Positions 52,460 through 61,563 of a DNA stretch of 64,000 nucleotides are shown here, piece after piece (the stretch's first letter is position 1; each line of letters opens with the position of its first letter). The DNA is taken from the NCBI RefSeq assembly GCF_001883705.2, contig NZ_MDEQ02000020.1, positions 1 through 64,000 of the forward strand, written 5' to 3'. A program made the translations under genes and the position numbers. The DNA is from Burkholderia catarinensis (GTDB lineage: Bacteria; Pseudomonadota; Gammaproteobacteria; Burkholderiales; Burkholderiaceae). The notes beneath the pieces are model-generated. The model searched no databases and was not told the origin of the DNA. It saw only the letters and a list, made by a program, of their open reading frames with translations.

Positions 52460-52864
52460 TCAATCATCCAGAAGGGCTGATCGAAGACCCAGATATTGAA
52501 CGAATGGATCGAAGTCGCGATCGCTGTACAGCAGTGAAACGCCGTTCTCAATACAGTAAGTCGCGATCAGCGTGTCGATGGTCTTACGGATCGTCACGCC
52601 TCGCGCTCTCAACTCACGATAATTTCGAGCGGCCTGAACAGCGTTGTCGGTGCCGACCAGCGGCACGACATTCAAGCGCGCCGTCATCAGTTGGCGAGCC
52701 ACATTGAATTCGGATTCAGCCGAAAAACCCTGCGACACTTCTGCGACGATCAGGTCACCCGACAACAGTACCTCGTTGCCGAGCAAAACGTCGAGCTTGT
52801 CGGTTTCCGGTGAAACCTTACCGCGGAAATAGTCAATCCAGACGCTCGAATCCACGAGCGTCAT
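52460..52864 (-). CDS. vapC: VapC-type PIN-domain ribonuclease toxin
   Basis: A 134-residue PIN-domain protein predicted to cleave RNA with Mg2+. The acidic site is visible: Asp5 in TLVDSSVWIDYF, the Glu in LIVAEVSQGF, the Asp in RKTIDTLIATYC and the Asp residues in LLYSDRDFDPF. It overlaps the antitoxin stop by four bases, so toxin synthesis depends on antitoxin translation. Length and order are standard for VapBC. Confidence 0.9.
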   Translation of the reverse strand: MTLVDSSVWIDYFRGKVSPETDKLDVLLGNEVLLSGDLIVAEVSQGFSAESEFNVARQLMTARLNVVPLVGTDNAVQAARNYRELRARGVTIRKTIDTLIATYCIENGVSLLYSDRDFDPFVQYLGLRSALLDD

Positions 52865-53055
52865 CGATCCGTCCTCATGGCGTCGAGATCACCTTCCCAG
52901 TGGAGCTTTCCGCGGAACTGGCGAATCTGCTCTTGCTGTTTGAGCCTGATGATCGTCTTCAGACCGAGCTCGACAGCTTCGCGCTTGGTTTTGACACCGG
53001 TTGCGGCAAGCGCCTCGGCCATCAACTTGTCGTCGATTTCAATATTGGTACGCAT
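52861..53055 (-). CDS. vapB: VapB-type antitoxin
   Basis: A 64-residue antitoxin with an N-terminal ribbon-helix-helix part (MRTNIEIDDKLMAEALAATGVKTKREAVELGLKTII), as in the DUF2191/VapB group, and a C-terminal arm (FRGKLHWEGDLDAMR) that should wrap round the PIN toxin. The promoter and an inverted-repeat operator lie just upstream, consistent with autorepression by the VapBC complex. Confidence 0.9.
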   Translation of the reverse strand: MRTNIEIDDKLMAEALAATGVKTKREAVELGLKTIIRLKQQEQIRQFRGKLHWEGDLDAMRTDR

Positions 53056-53065
53056 GGCACACCTC

Positions 53066-53116
53066 GCGATGTGTATGGAAATTTCAGACTATACACATCG
53101 CAGCCTGGTGTGTCTC
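53066..53116 (-). promoter_or_regulatory. vapBC promoter with 11-bp inverted-repeat operator
   Basis: GCGATGTGTAT (53066-53076) and ATACACATCGC (53091-53101) are perfect complements separated by 14 bases. On the minus strand a -10 TATAGT (53093-53088) and a -35-like GAGACA (53116-53111) have 17-base spacing; the right arm overlaps the -10, so binding there would block transcription. The left arm ends 10 bases before the vapB ATG. This fits a ribbon-helix-helix autoregulatory site. Confidence 0.7.
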
Positions 53117-53420
53117 GCCGGCCACAACCACTGTGATTTCAGCCCCAGTGAACCGTTCTCTGTAACGAATGCTGACATATTGAAGGCTCTGTCGACGTGG
53201 CAAATCAACGTTCCGTCCGCGCCCGATTGACGGGCGTACAGCGGCTACTCGAGTGCACCATAACGAAGCACGTGGTCATCGACGAACTGACGCGCCGGCC
53301 ACGCGAATCCCATTTCTTCTGCGCGAAGACTTAACCACGCTATTCCGTCTGAAAGCCCATGCCGCAACGCCCGCTTCACGACGCTCTAAACGGAATGGGC
53401 CTACGCGTGAGAATGAGACA
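53117..53420. other. Gene-free stretch between vapBC and the beta-barrel gene
   Basis: About 300 bases downstream of the barrel gene stop and upstream of vapBC. Only short frames without recognisable families; no clear hairpin. Confidence 0.4.
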
Positions 53421-54434
53421 CTAGAAATTGTGTGCCAGGCCGACCATGAACATGTCCTGGTCCTTATCGTGGCCGGTTGCGACACGATTGAAACGCAAGC
53501 TCGCCGCCCAATCGTTCGTGACCTGATAGGTCACCTGCGCACTGAGCAACGCATTGAGTCGCGTTTTGCTCGAGACCTCGTCCCGATCATACGAGAGATA
53601 CGGACCTACACCTGCCGAAAGCGCCCATTTGCTCTTGATCGGCGCGACGTACCAGAATTGCGCTGCCACACCTCTTCGACCGGCGACGCCGTTATTGCCT
53701 TCGTAGACGAAGCTCGCCGAATAGGCCCACGCGTTGCCGAGCGGCCGCTTGACTTCGACCATATATCCCTTTTCGATCGGCACCTGGGGGCGGTTCGTCT
53801 GCGACGTCCCCGCCCAAACGCTAACCTGCGTCTTGCCGTCCGAAAACGCCGGGCCGGGATCGCCGCCAAAATCCGAGCCGATGCCGAAGAGCACCGCGTC
53901 GGAATTGAATCCGTCGATCATCTGGACGTGGTTGTACTGCACCTTGAGGAAGAAGCGGTTGGGAACGAGGTAATACCGCACCGCTGCCGAGGCACGCACG
54001 CCCCATCGCTTTTCGTTACGCGGCTGGTTGTCGACATGTGTCGTATCCATGCTGAAATACGGTCCCGCCGACAATTCGAGCGCTAGGCGATCGCCGACCG
54101 GCCAACGAAACGAACCCAGAGCGGCGAAGCCATCACGGTGGTGATCGACGGGATGCCCCTCGTTCACATACGCGAGGTAGACCGAGAAGTAGTCGTTCAA
54201 GACGTCGCCGAAGCCGACTTCGTAGGCACGCCAATGCATATCGCCGCCGTTGGTCGCGCGTCCGTCGCCATACACCGCATAGACGTTGATCGTTCTTTCC
54301 GATGGCTTGAATCCGGTCGGCAAGCTCGAAGGACTGTCCTCGGCGTGCGCGAGGCCTGCGCCTGCCAGACTTGCCAGACCGGCGATCGAGCTGGTGAGGA
54401 TGAAGCGCGAATAGATGCGACGGCACTGTCCCAT
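53421..54434 (-). CDS. Outer-membrane beta-barrel protein of unknown function
   Basis: A 337-residue protein with a signal peptide (ending GAGLAHA, residue ~31). It has alternating amphipathic strands through to the C-terminus, which ends DMFMVGLAHNF with the terminal Phe used by the Bam machinery. Strand-rich segments such as RYYLVPNRFFLKVQYNHVQM and YMVEVKRPLGNAWAYSASFVYEG are typical of small barrels of 10-12 strands; the pattern recalls PagL/acyloxyacyl-hydrolase-like proteins, but no catalytic triad is confirmed. Stand-alone gene. Confidence 0.7.
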   Translation of the reverse strand: MGQCRRIYSRFILTSSIAGLASLAGAGLAHAEDSPSSLPTGFKPSERTINVYAVYGDGRATNGGDMHWRAYEVGFGDVLNDYFSVYLAYVNEGHPVDHHRDGFAALGSFRWPVGDRLALELSAGPYFSMDTTHVDNQPRNEKRWGVRASAAVRYYLVPNRFFLKVQYNHVQMIDGFNSDAVLFGIGSDFGGDPGPAFSDGKTQVSVWAGTSQTNRPQVPIEKGYMVEVKRPLGNAWAYSASFVYEGNNGVAGRRGVAAQFWYVAPIKSKWALSAGVGPYLSYDRDEVSSKTRLNALLSAQVTYQVTNDWAASLRFNRVATGHDKDQDMFMVGLAHNF

Positions 54435-55085
54435 TTGGACACCCCCTCACCTTGGTAACCGCGATTTCTTGGACAAGTTGAAAGCGATTATAGGCGGCCG
54501 CGAGTCATTGAGGTAATCCTCGCAACTCAGGCCGCTGACCCTCGTAAACAAAAGGCCGAGCGGCTGTGATGCGGTCCGTCGTCATCGTCGCTATTTCACG
54601 ATACGAACTCGGGTTATCCCTGTCTTTCCGAGTTCGTCGCCTACCTGCATTCGGATGCTCGCAATCGATCACAGTGCTCGATTGCTTCGTCATCTTTCAG
54701 CCATGTCATCCGATTCATAACTGAGCGAAGCCGCCCTCGGCCTGCGCAGCCCAAGCCCTACAATTCTTTCGCTACCAAGATAATCATGTAGGTATCCTTA
54801 GTTTGACCTACGCAGAGACGACGGCTCGATGATTGAGGTCGCTCGGCAACCCCGCCTTGCTGAGCGCTCCGCTTAAAAAACGGTTCTCCAGCGTCATCGA
54901 TGCCCCGCGCGATCTGAAAACCCGCCGCCACATCGGTGCGACGGGAGCGGGCTGGCATGACCACTCCTCACGGTGACAACGGATTTTCTGGATGACCCAG
55001 CGACGCTGTACTCGTTTCTTCGAATTTGACCAGGAATCGAGGGTGTCGAATGAAGACACGGATCACGCCCTCGGGCAAAGCAGCG
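54435..55085. other. Intergenic region, about 650 bases
   Basis: No intact gene. It includes the presumed minus-strand promoter of the barrel gene near 54440-54500. A possible IS3-type remnant lies at 54808-54905 (listed separately). Short frames at 54505-54693 show no family resemblance and no ribosome site. Confidence 0.45.
54808..54905 (-). pseudogene. Possible IS3-type transposase OrfA remnant
   Basis: On the minus strand a short frame reads ASMTLENRFLSGALSKAGLPS. This recalls the C-terminal TLEN-FL-GAL-KAGL-S pattern of some IS3-family OrfA proteins. Nothing upstream or downstream supports an intact element. The call rests on recall of a short motif and is weak. Confidence 0.3.
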
Positions 55086-57581
55086 TTACCGGTTGTGAGA
55101 GGAGGCCCCGTTCGGTCGCTCCGCATGCCCGGGTTCGGCACCAGTCGGCGCGGAAGCTGCGGAAGCTGCAGAAGCAGCCGATAGCTCGTTCATGTACGCC
55201 GGTGCAGCCTTCGTCTTCTGCCGGATTCCCGGCGGTGGTGCCGTCGGGGGGTGCTCCATGTCGGTCAGCATCTGCTGGCACGGCAACGGGCGACTGCGGC
55301 CCGGCTGCAGCAACGCGAGCAGACTCGCGAGCGGATTCAGCAAGCCCAGCCCGACCGCTGCACCGCCACGCGCGATCAGTGCCCCGGCCTTCACCCCGAC
55401 GTGCGGTTGCTTGAAGGATCCGGTGACATACAGCGGCGAGCGTAGCGATATCACCCGGAATCCCTTGGTATGAGGATGGATCGTCAGATTCATGGTCTCG
55501 TCTCGCAGGTTCACGTTGCCGTCCATTCCGATCACCGCATCATCGGTGTCGAGCGCGAATACGCGCGAGTCGAGCACGCCATTGGTGACCACGAAGTCGG
55601 CCACGCCGCAGTTGATCTTTACGTCACGTGTGCCGAACAATTTCTCGTACACCACGTTTGCAACGTTCAGCCCGGCGGCTTCCATCAGCAAGAGACTCAC
55701 CGTGCCATCGGTAACCAATGTCTTCACTTCCCCGTTGGAAGTCGCCGCGAGTGCCGCCGGCGAATTGCCGGTGGCCGATAACGCGGCATCGCCGTTGAGC
55801 TCGCCGAGCGCTGTTTGCATCACCGAGAATGTCGGGAACAGCTGCTTGAGTTTCAGATGTCGCGCCTGCAGCGAGAACCGCCCTTTGAGCGGCATGCCGC
55901 TGCCGTCCAGGTGGATGTTCGAAGCAAGCGTACCGCCCGCGACACCAAAGTTCAGCGGGTTGAGCGTCAGCACACCGTCATGCATGACGACGTGGGTCGA
56001 CAGGTCGGTGATCGGCAAGCTCGCGGTCTTGACGATGCGCCGCCCGCTAAATCGAACGTCCGCGTCGATCTTCTTCCAGCGGTCAGTGCGGAATGCCTCG
56101 ACCGGCACCGCCTTGTTCGCGGGCTGCGCGACGGCGGCGCCCCGCCGCGCCTTACTGGCATTCGTGTCGGCGCCGATGAGCGGTGCCAGGTCGGAGAACT
56201 GCAGCAGCTTGGACACCAGCGTACCGGACAAGAGCGGCCTCGGTTCGCGCGAAACGTACACCAACGTGCCGTTGATATCGCTGCCGCCGACGCGTCCCGT
56301 GAAGTCCTCGTACTTGAAGACGTCGCCGGACGCCCGGAATTGGCCGACCAGTCGGCCGTCGGTCGCATAAGGAGAGGTTTCGGGTAGCGTGATGCCCGTG
56401 ACTTCATACAGCTGAGCCATGCTGGTGCCCGCGAGCCACAGTCGGAGATCAACTGCTGCCAGGCGAGACGGATCAGTCAGCGTGCCAACGAGCGCCAGGT
56501 GCGTATCGCCAAAGCGCAAATCGGCCTGAACCGGAAATGGGCGTTGCGTGCCCTGCACCTCCAGCAAATTGCCGATCTTGCCGGTGCCGGCGACTTTCCC
56601 CTTCTTGTAGGTCCCCTTGACGGTCCAGCCAATCATGTAAGTGCCAACGCTCGCAGATGCCGCGGGCGCTGCGCCTGCCGATGCGCTCGTCGTCGCCGAG
56701 GCCGTTGCGCCCGTTGCGCCCGGTGCGGCAGTTGCGGGTGGGTTCGACGCCCCCGGTGGGCCGGATACGGACGGGGCTATTGCGGTGCCGGATGTCAGCG
56801 CTGCAGCATGCGAAGCAGCGGCCAACGCTTGCGAGGCCGCTGCCGATGCGCGGGACGCCGCCTCGGCACCCGACGCAGGTACCACCGGCTGGGCCGAACC
56901 GGAGTGAGCCTGGGCCGCGAGCTTTTTTTGACCTGCCGGCCCGACGGCCCGTGCCGATTCGCGGTGCGCCAACGCCTCCTGCTGTTTCACCACCGCATCG
57001 AACGGGATCGGCTGGCCAAGCGTGTCGATCACGGCGCTCAGATCGAATTGCTTTTGCTCGTCGTAGTAGCCGAGATTGCCTTGGGCAAACGCGATCTCAT
57101 GCAAGTCGAGCGACCAGCTGCCCGGCTGCGCGAGCTTCTTGAGCTTGAACGTCCAGTTGACTCGCCCGTCCCTGAGGCGTTCGAGGTCGACGGACGGATT
57201 GACCAGATCGATTGCCGGAATCACGATGCGGCGTGCCATCAGCGGCAGCGCCTCGACTTCGAAGCTGATCGCGTCCAGCGTGACGAAATACTTCGTGCGC
57301 GCCCAATCGGGGTTGGCGATCGTGACATTGTGTGCGCTGAATCGTGGCCATGGCACCCATGCACGCCAGCCCTGCTCGCTCGCGGGCCGACGCCACCCGA
57401 TACGCAGATCGCCGTTGATGGCGAACGGCCGCCCGATCGCGTCCGACACCTTGTCATCGACCCAAGGCCGGGCGCGATTCCAGTCGAACGTCACCATGAA
57501 GACAACCAGCGCTGCAAGCGCCAGGGTGACGACAACGGAAAGCCACGCGGCCGCCTTGCCGACGGTGTGGCCGATGTGCAT
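55086..57581 (-). CDS. AsmA-family envelope protein
   Basis: An 831-residue protein. An N-terminal membrane anchor (residues ~10-32) leads into the AsmA domain (NRARPWVDDKVSDAIGRPFAINGDLRI). A low-complexity Ala/Ser/Pro linker (residues ~220-310) follows, then a large beta-rich domain and the conserved AsmA C-terminal motif (LNPLASLLALLQPG ... LPCQQML). Members are inner-membrane/periplasmic proteins of the bridge-like group linked to lipid transport and outer-membrane homeostasis. Stand-alone and divergent from the phosphatase gene. Confidence 0.9.
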   Translation of the reverse strand: MHIGHTVGKAAAWLSVVVTLALAALVVFMVTFDWNRARPWVDDKVSDAIGRPFAINGDLRIGWRRPASEQGWRAWVPWPRFSAHNVTIANPDWARTKYFVTLDAISFEVEALPLMARRIVIPAIDLVNPSVDLERLRDGRVNWTFKLKKLAQPGSWSLDLHEIAFAQGNLGYYDEQKQFDLSAVIDTLGQPIPFDAVVKQQEALAHRESARAVGPAGQKKLAAQAHSGSAQPVVPASGAEAASRASAAASQALAAASHAAALTSGTAIAPSVSGPPGASNPPATAAPGATGATASATTSASAGAAPAASASVGTYMIGWTVKGTYKKGKVAGTGKIGNLLEVQGTQRPFPVQADLRFGDTHLALVGTLTDPSRLAAVDLRLWLAGTSMAQLYEVTGITLPETSPYATDGRLVGQFRASGDVFKYEDFTGRVGGSDINGTLVYVSREPRPLLSGTLVSKLLQFSDLAPLIGADTNASKARRGAAVAQPANKAVPVEAFRTDRWKKIDADVRFSGRRIVKTASLPITDLSTHVVMHDGVLTLNPLNFGVAGGTLASNIHLDGSGMPLKGRFSLQARHLKLKQLFPTFSVMQTALGELNGDAALSATGNSPAALAATSNGEVKTLVTDGTVSLLLMEAAGLNVANVVYEKLFGTRDVKINCGVADFVVTNGVLDSRVFALDTDDAVIGMDGNVNLRDETMNLTIHPHTKGFRVISLRSPLYVTGSFKQPHVGVKAGALIARGGAAVGLGLLNPLASLLALLQPGRSRPLPCQQMLTDMEHPPTAPPPGIRQKTKAAPAYMNELSAASAASAASAPTGAEPGHAERPNGASSHNR

Positions 57582-57961
57582 TGCTCACTCCCGAGTTTGC
57601 TACACGGGGCATCAAGCAATTCGTGTTCCTGAATGCTCTTTAAATGGGCACGTCTGACGATATCGATGCGCAATCACGTTCCGACCTGCCGAGCGCTTGC
57701 GCGAGCAGTGGACAGATGCCGCGAAATCAGATTTCCGGACCATCCGCTACAGGTGCAAGAACTTTGAGGGATTGCAGACAAGATGCCCGCCGCCAGCGTG
57801 GGTGAGTTCGAAATGGGGTTCTCACGACTTTTCAGGCATTGATCTTCGCAGTAATGTTCCGGATCGACTCGCTTTGCGGCGGCGGCAAGCTTGTCGAGCG
57901 AGAGGAGCGGACGCCTGCTGCAGTGCTTCCCGCATCCACGGGATGTCGATCGGGAGGATCA
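57582..57961. other. Divergent intergenic region (AsmA / PhoD)
   Basis: About 380 bases holding promoters for both neighbours. No clear operator or gene was seen; an in-frame extension of the phosphatase into this region lacks homology. Confidence 0.45.
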
Positions 57962-59764
57962 ATGGATCGTCGCCATTTCCTCAAGTCGTCGGCCTTTTTT
58001 ACCATTGCGGCTGCCACCGCCACCCACGCCGTTTCACCGGCGGCCCTGCCGGTCAGCGCCGTGCGCAAGAACCTCGATCGATTCCCGCAAGGTGTCGCAA
58101 GCGGTGATCCGCGCGATCGCTCCATCGTGTTCTGGACGCGATGCGTGCCGGTATCCAGGGGCGTCCGGCACGATGCAAAAGGCGTCGCGCGCGCGGTACC
58201 GGTACGACTCGATGTATCGACGCTGCCGGATTTCTCGACGCTCGTCGCCAGCGTACCGCTGAGGGCGCTGGCCACCTACGACTTCACCGTGCGCGCAAAG
58301 GTGACGGCGTTCTCGCCGAAGACCACCTACCACTACAGGTTCGTCGCAGGCGACGACGTCAGCATGACGGGTGTCGCGCGCACGGCGCCGGAGGCAAACG
58401 AGGCCAACGAACAGGTTCGCTTCGCGTGGCTCACCTGCCAGGACTGGAGCGTCAACCACTGGCAGGCGATGACGCTGCTGGCCGACGAACGCGATCTCGA
58501 TTTCGTCGTGCACGTGGGCGACTACATCTATGAAACGGTCGGGACCTCTCCCCCCGGCCGTGCCGAGCCGACGCATCCTCCGCTGCGCTTGCCCGACGGC
58601 AAGCTGCTCGCGGACGGCCGCGCGTATGCCGAAACGCTCGAAGACTACCGGACGCTCTATCGCACCTATCGGACCGATCCGCGCCTACAGACGCTGCACC
58701 GGCGCCTGCCAATGATCGCGATCTGGGACGACCACGAATTTTCCGACGACTGCTGGCAGGATCATCAGGTCTACACCAACGAGGAGCGGCAGGAAACCCG
58801 GCGCCGCCGCAGCGCCAGTCGCGCGTGGGCGGAGTACATGCCGGTAGATTGGGGCGATGTGCGCTTCGAGCCGGACAATCCGTCGTACACGAACATTCGC
58901 ATCTACCGCGATTTTCGTTTCGGCATGCTGATGCATCTGGTGATGACGGACGAGCGGTTGTATCGCGACGACCATGTCGTCAGCGAGGCGGCTGTCGCGC
59001 GCTCGCGCGGGCACGACCCGGTGCACGGGGACGACGCAGCCGGCTCGCGCTACTTCGTCAAGCAGGACGTGCTGCAACGTTACGAGGCGCTCGATACCGA
59101 GCAGCTTGGTCGCCCGCCGTCGATGCTCGGCCGGGAACAGACACAATGGTGGAAAGCCGCGATGAAGGGCTCGCCGGCAACCTGGAAGGTGTGGGGCAAC
59201 GAGGTGATGTTGAACCGTCTGTGGTTGCTGATGCCGGGCGCACCCAAGACACCGGCGGCCCGCCTGGTGGCCGATTGCGACGCCTGGGACGGCTATCCCG
59301 CGCACAAGCACGAACTGCTCGCTTACTTGAGGGAGCACGGGATCCATAACGTCGTCGCGATCACCGGGGACCTGCATGCATTTCAGTGCGGCGTCGTGCG
59401 GGACGATCCCGATCCCGCGACGGGGGTGCCGGTCATCGTCGATTTCGTCTGCGCCGGCATCAGCAGCGCGTCCTTCTATTCCTACCTGAAAGCCGCATGG
59501 AACGGTACACCGCTGGCGTTGATGGCGGCCACCCCTGCCAAACTCGACAGCTTCCTGATGGCGAACAACCCCGATCTGTGCCACGCCGACCACGACGCGC
59601 AGGGTTATGCGTCAGCCACCGTCACGCCGGACTGCTTCTCCGTCACGTTCAACAAAGTGAAGCCGTTGAACCCGGACGGAACCGCGCCCGCAGATGCACT
59701 GCTTGGCCGCACGCGATTGACCGTGCCCAAGGATTCAGCCGAGGTACGCGTCGAACACCTGTAG
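57962..59764 (+). CDS. phoD: PhoD-like alkaline phosphatase, Tat-exported
   Basis: A 600-residue secreted metallophosphatase. A twin-arginine signal (MDRRHFLKSSAFF) is followed by the PhoD N-terminal beta domain (RFPQGVASGDPRDRSIVFWTRC). The catalytic metallophosphatase domain has FVVHVGDYIYE, AIWDDHEFSDD with metal-binding Asp/His residues, EQTQWWKAAM and GDLHAFQ. It hydrolyses phosphodiesters/monoesters with Ca2+/Fe3+. The start at the twin-Arg Met is supported; longer forms add unrelated sequence. A single gene, possibly phosphate-regulated, though no Pho box was identified. Confidence 0.92.
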   Translation: MDRRHFLKSSAFFTIAAATATHAVSPAALPVSAVRKNLDRFPQGVASGDPRDRSIVFWTRCVPVSRGVRHDAKGVARAVPVRLDVSTLPDFSTLVASVPLRALATYDFTVRAKVTAFSPKTTYHYRFVAGDDVSMTGVARTAPEANEANEQVRFAWLTCQDWSVNHWQAMTLLADERDLDFVVHVGDYIYETVGTSPPGRAEPTHPPLRLPDGKLLADGRAYAETLEDYRTLYRTYRTDPRLQTLHRRLPMIAIWDDHEFSDDCWQDHQVYTNEERQETRRRRSASRAWAEYMPVDWGDVRFEPDNPSYTNIRIYRDFRFGMLMHLVMTDERLYRDDHVVSEAAVARSRGHDPVHGDDAAGSRYFVKQDVLQRYEALDTEQLGRPPSMLGREQTQWWKAAMKGSPATWKVWGNEVMLNRLWLLMPGAPKTPAARLVADCDAWDGYPAHKHELLAYLREHGIHNVVAITGDLHAFQCGVVRDDPDPATGVPVIVDFVCAGISSASFYSYLKAAWNGTPLALMAATPAKLDSFLMANNPDLCHADHDAQGYASATVTPDCFSVTFNKVKPLNPDGTAPADALLGRTRLTVPKDSAEVRVEHL

Positions 59765-59787
59765 ATTCCGACACGCCTGAGTGCTCG

Positions 59788-59934
59788 TCAGTGGAAATGT
59801 CCTCCGAAAAGCCCGAGCAATCCTATGATGATCAGGTAGATCGCAACGATGTAATTCAGCAGGCGCGGTACCGCCAGAATAAGAATTCCAGCGATCAGCG
59901 AGACCAATGGGCTCAGGTTCGAGAATACGTGCAT
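59788..59934 (-). CDS. DUF3096 small membrane protein
   Basis: A 48-residue protein with two hydrophobic segments (SPLVSLIAGILILAVPRLLNYIVAIYLIIIGLLGLF), the DUF3096 pattern. GGGGG lies close upstream of the ATG of MHVFSNL. Stand-alone, convergent with phoD; function unknown. A longer frame upstream has no homology. Confidence 0.82.
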   Translation of the reverse strand: MHVFSNLSPLVSLIAGILILAVPRLLNYIVAIYLIIIGLLGLFGGHFH

Positions 59935-60372
59935 GGCGTTGCCCCCTAACAATAGATCGCGAAATCGCCGAGTGAAGCGCCTTGTGCTTCGTAGCCGCGC
60001 TCTTTCCACGCTGCGCGCGATTCCCCGCATGTGCAGGAGATTTTTTACCGATGCAGGCGATCTGAATGACGGACGTTTGTCGGTGCAGCGTTCGTTTGCG
60101 TATCGGAGCGATTTCCGTGCCTGGCTCAGCGCGTGCGGCGTCGGCTCCTGGAATTGGCGGCCTACGCAATACAGACCGAACTGCCGGCAACGACCGAAAA
60201 GCTGAAGCGCGCGAGCCCCTGTGCGAACGCCTTCAGACCTTCGAGCTACGGCGTCAGCGCATCCCGCCGCGCGTTCATCGCCAGGGCCACCTGTTCACGC
60301 TGCGACGCCGGGACAGAAATGACAAGCGCTTGAAAAATCGGCCGCAGATCTCGTGCAGATCGCTGCCGCCCG
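59935..60372. other. Gene-free stretch
   Basis: About 440 bases with only short overlapping frames. None shows a family motif or good ribosome site. The right end borders the iron-permease pseudogene. Confidence 0.45.
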
Positions 60373-60800
60373 TCAGGATTCAGGCAAATGATCGGCCAGC
60401 TTGCGATCGCGATCGGCACCCTGTTTTTCCTCCCCGGCGGCCACCCGCGTCGCCATGTCGCGGTAAGTCCGGGCCATCGCGCGCAGTTCTTTCCCCGATG
60501 CGTCCTCGATCCCGATCAGCCGGTCGCGCGCCGCGTGCGTGACGGCGACGAGTTCGTCGAGCTTCAGGTGCATCGCGACGCTGTCGCGATTCTGGTTGCG
60601 CTGCAGCAGGACACCATCAGGAACGTGATGATCGTCGTCCCGGTATTGATGACGCGTTGCCATGCATCCTACTAGTGGAAAACTGGCCCGGTGACGAGCC
60701 ACAGCGCCGTGACGGCCACTGCACTGCCGAATGCGATCGGCGAACCGGCCCACCCGCTTCCTGTGCTTCACCGCTTCGTACCGGATACCGCCAGCGGCGG
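60373..60800 (-). pseudogene. Low-affinity iron permease, decayed
   Basis: In one frame the N-terminal part of the family is visible (SPIAFGSAVAVTALWLVTGPVFH), then two consecutive TAG stops, then DAWQRVINTGTTIITFLMV. A further frameshift moves the continuation (LLQRNQNRDSVAMHLKLDELVAVTHAARDRL ... RTYRDMATRV) into another frame that ends at 60373. Together these reconstruct most of the small low-affinity Fe permease family. At least two stops and one frameshift mean it is nonfunctional. Confidence 0.75.
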
Positions 60801-60813
60801 ACCGCGCCCATGA

Positions 60814-60836
60814 CGCCCCCGGCATCGCCGGGGGCG
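60814..60836 (-). terminator. Strong GC hairpin after the LPMO gene
   Basis: CGCCCCCGGC (60814-60823) and GCCGGGGGCG (60827-60836) form a perfect 10-bp stem with a 3-base loop, 17 bases after the stop of the gene at 60853. No T-run follows, so it may be a strong pause or Rho-assisted terminator rather than a classical intrinsic one. Confidence 0.55.
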
Positions 60837-60852
60837 CGATGTCGCAGTGAGT

Positions 60853-61563
60853 TCAGAACGGGCTGCGTATCGTGTCGCCGTTGGTGAACATCGCGTCGAC
60901 GACCTGATAAAAGCCCATCGCCGTATCCGCGACTTCCCAGACCGCGAGGATCACGTGGTAACCGTCACGCATCGGCAGCCGGCATTGGTGGACCGTCGGC
61001 TGCAGTGGCACCAGGTTCGCGTTCGGATCCCAGTACGGCTGGCCGGGATTCTGGATCGTGCAGAACGGCGTGGGCTCGAATTGCGCGCGCGTCAGCTTTT
61101 GCGACGGGTTCCAGTCGGCTCGTGTAATGAAGTAGTTCCAGCGACGCGTCTTGTGCACGGCGCTGAATTCCCATTTGAAATTCTGCAGCACGCCCGGCCG
61201 TAACGGAATCTTCTGCCAGCGGCTCGGCGACTGCTCGTTCAGCACGGGCAGCGGGCCATTCGTGCTGGCGCCGGCGATTTCACCGTCCATCGGTGGCGCG
61301 GCATTCTTCGCGTCGTTCGGCGCGAACGGATCCGACAGGCCGCTTTGCGTCGCGGGGAAGAACTTGCCGTTCTCCATCGCGTTCGCGTGCCATGCGTCGA
61401 CAGGGCAGTTCGGGTTCTGGCCTTGCGTGCATAGCACGATGCGCGACGGCGGTTCGGTCAGGCGGCCGTGCGCGTGAGCACCGGCCGCCGCGACCAGCAG
61501 TGCCGCGCCGGCCAACGCGCGTGGCATAACGGAAGCAACGTATCTGCGGATGATCTGATTCAT
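60853..61563 (-). CDS. AA10 lytic polysaccharide monooxygenase (chitin/cellulose-active)
   Basis: A 236-residue secreted copper enzyme. The signal peptide ends GAHA at residue 31, so the mature chain begins with His32 (HGRLTEPPSR), the N-terminal copper-binding His. The second ligand is His137 in EFSAVHKTRRWNYF. The axial Phe and surface motif lie in VILAVWEVADTAMGFYQVVDAMF. Cys residues at LCTQ, NCPV, PFCTI and HQCRL may form disulfides. It should cleave chitin or cellulose oxidatively. Single-domain, with no carbohydrate-binding module. Stand-alone, with a terminator-like hairpin downstream. Confidence 0.93.
   Translation of the reverse strand: MNQIIRRYVASVMPRALAGAALLVAAAGAHAHGRLTEPPSRIVLCTQGQNPNCPVDAWHANAMENGKFFPATQSGLSDPFAPNDAKNAAPPMDGEIAGASTNGPLPVLNEQSPSRWQKIPLRPGVLQNFKWEFSAVHKTRRWNYFITRADWNPSQKLTRAQFEPTPFCTIQNPGQPYWDPNANLVPLQPTVHQCRLPMRDGYHVILAVWEVADTAMGFYQVVDAMFTNGDTIRSPF

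Noticed and set aside
54505-54693. 62-codon minus-strand frame after the barrel gene promoter
   Set aside because: No ribosome site, no similarity pattern and Arg-rich chance composition.
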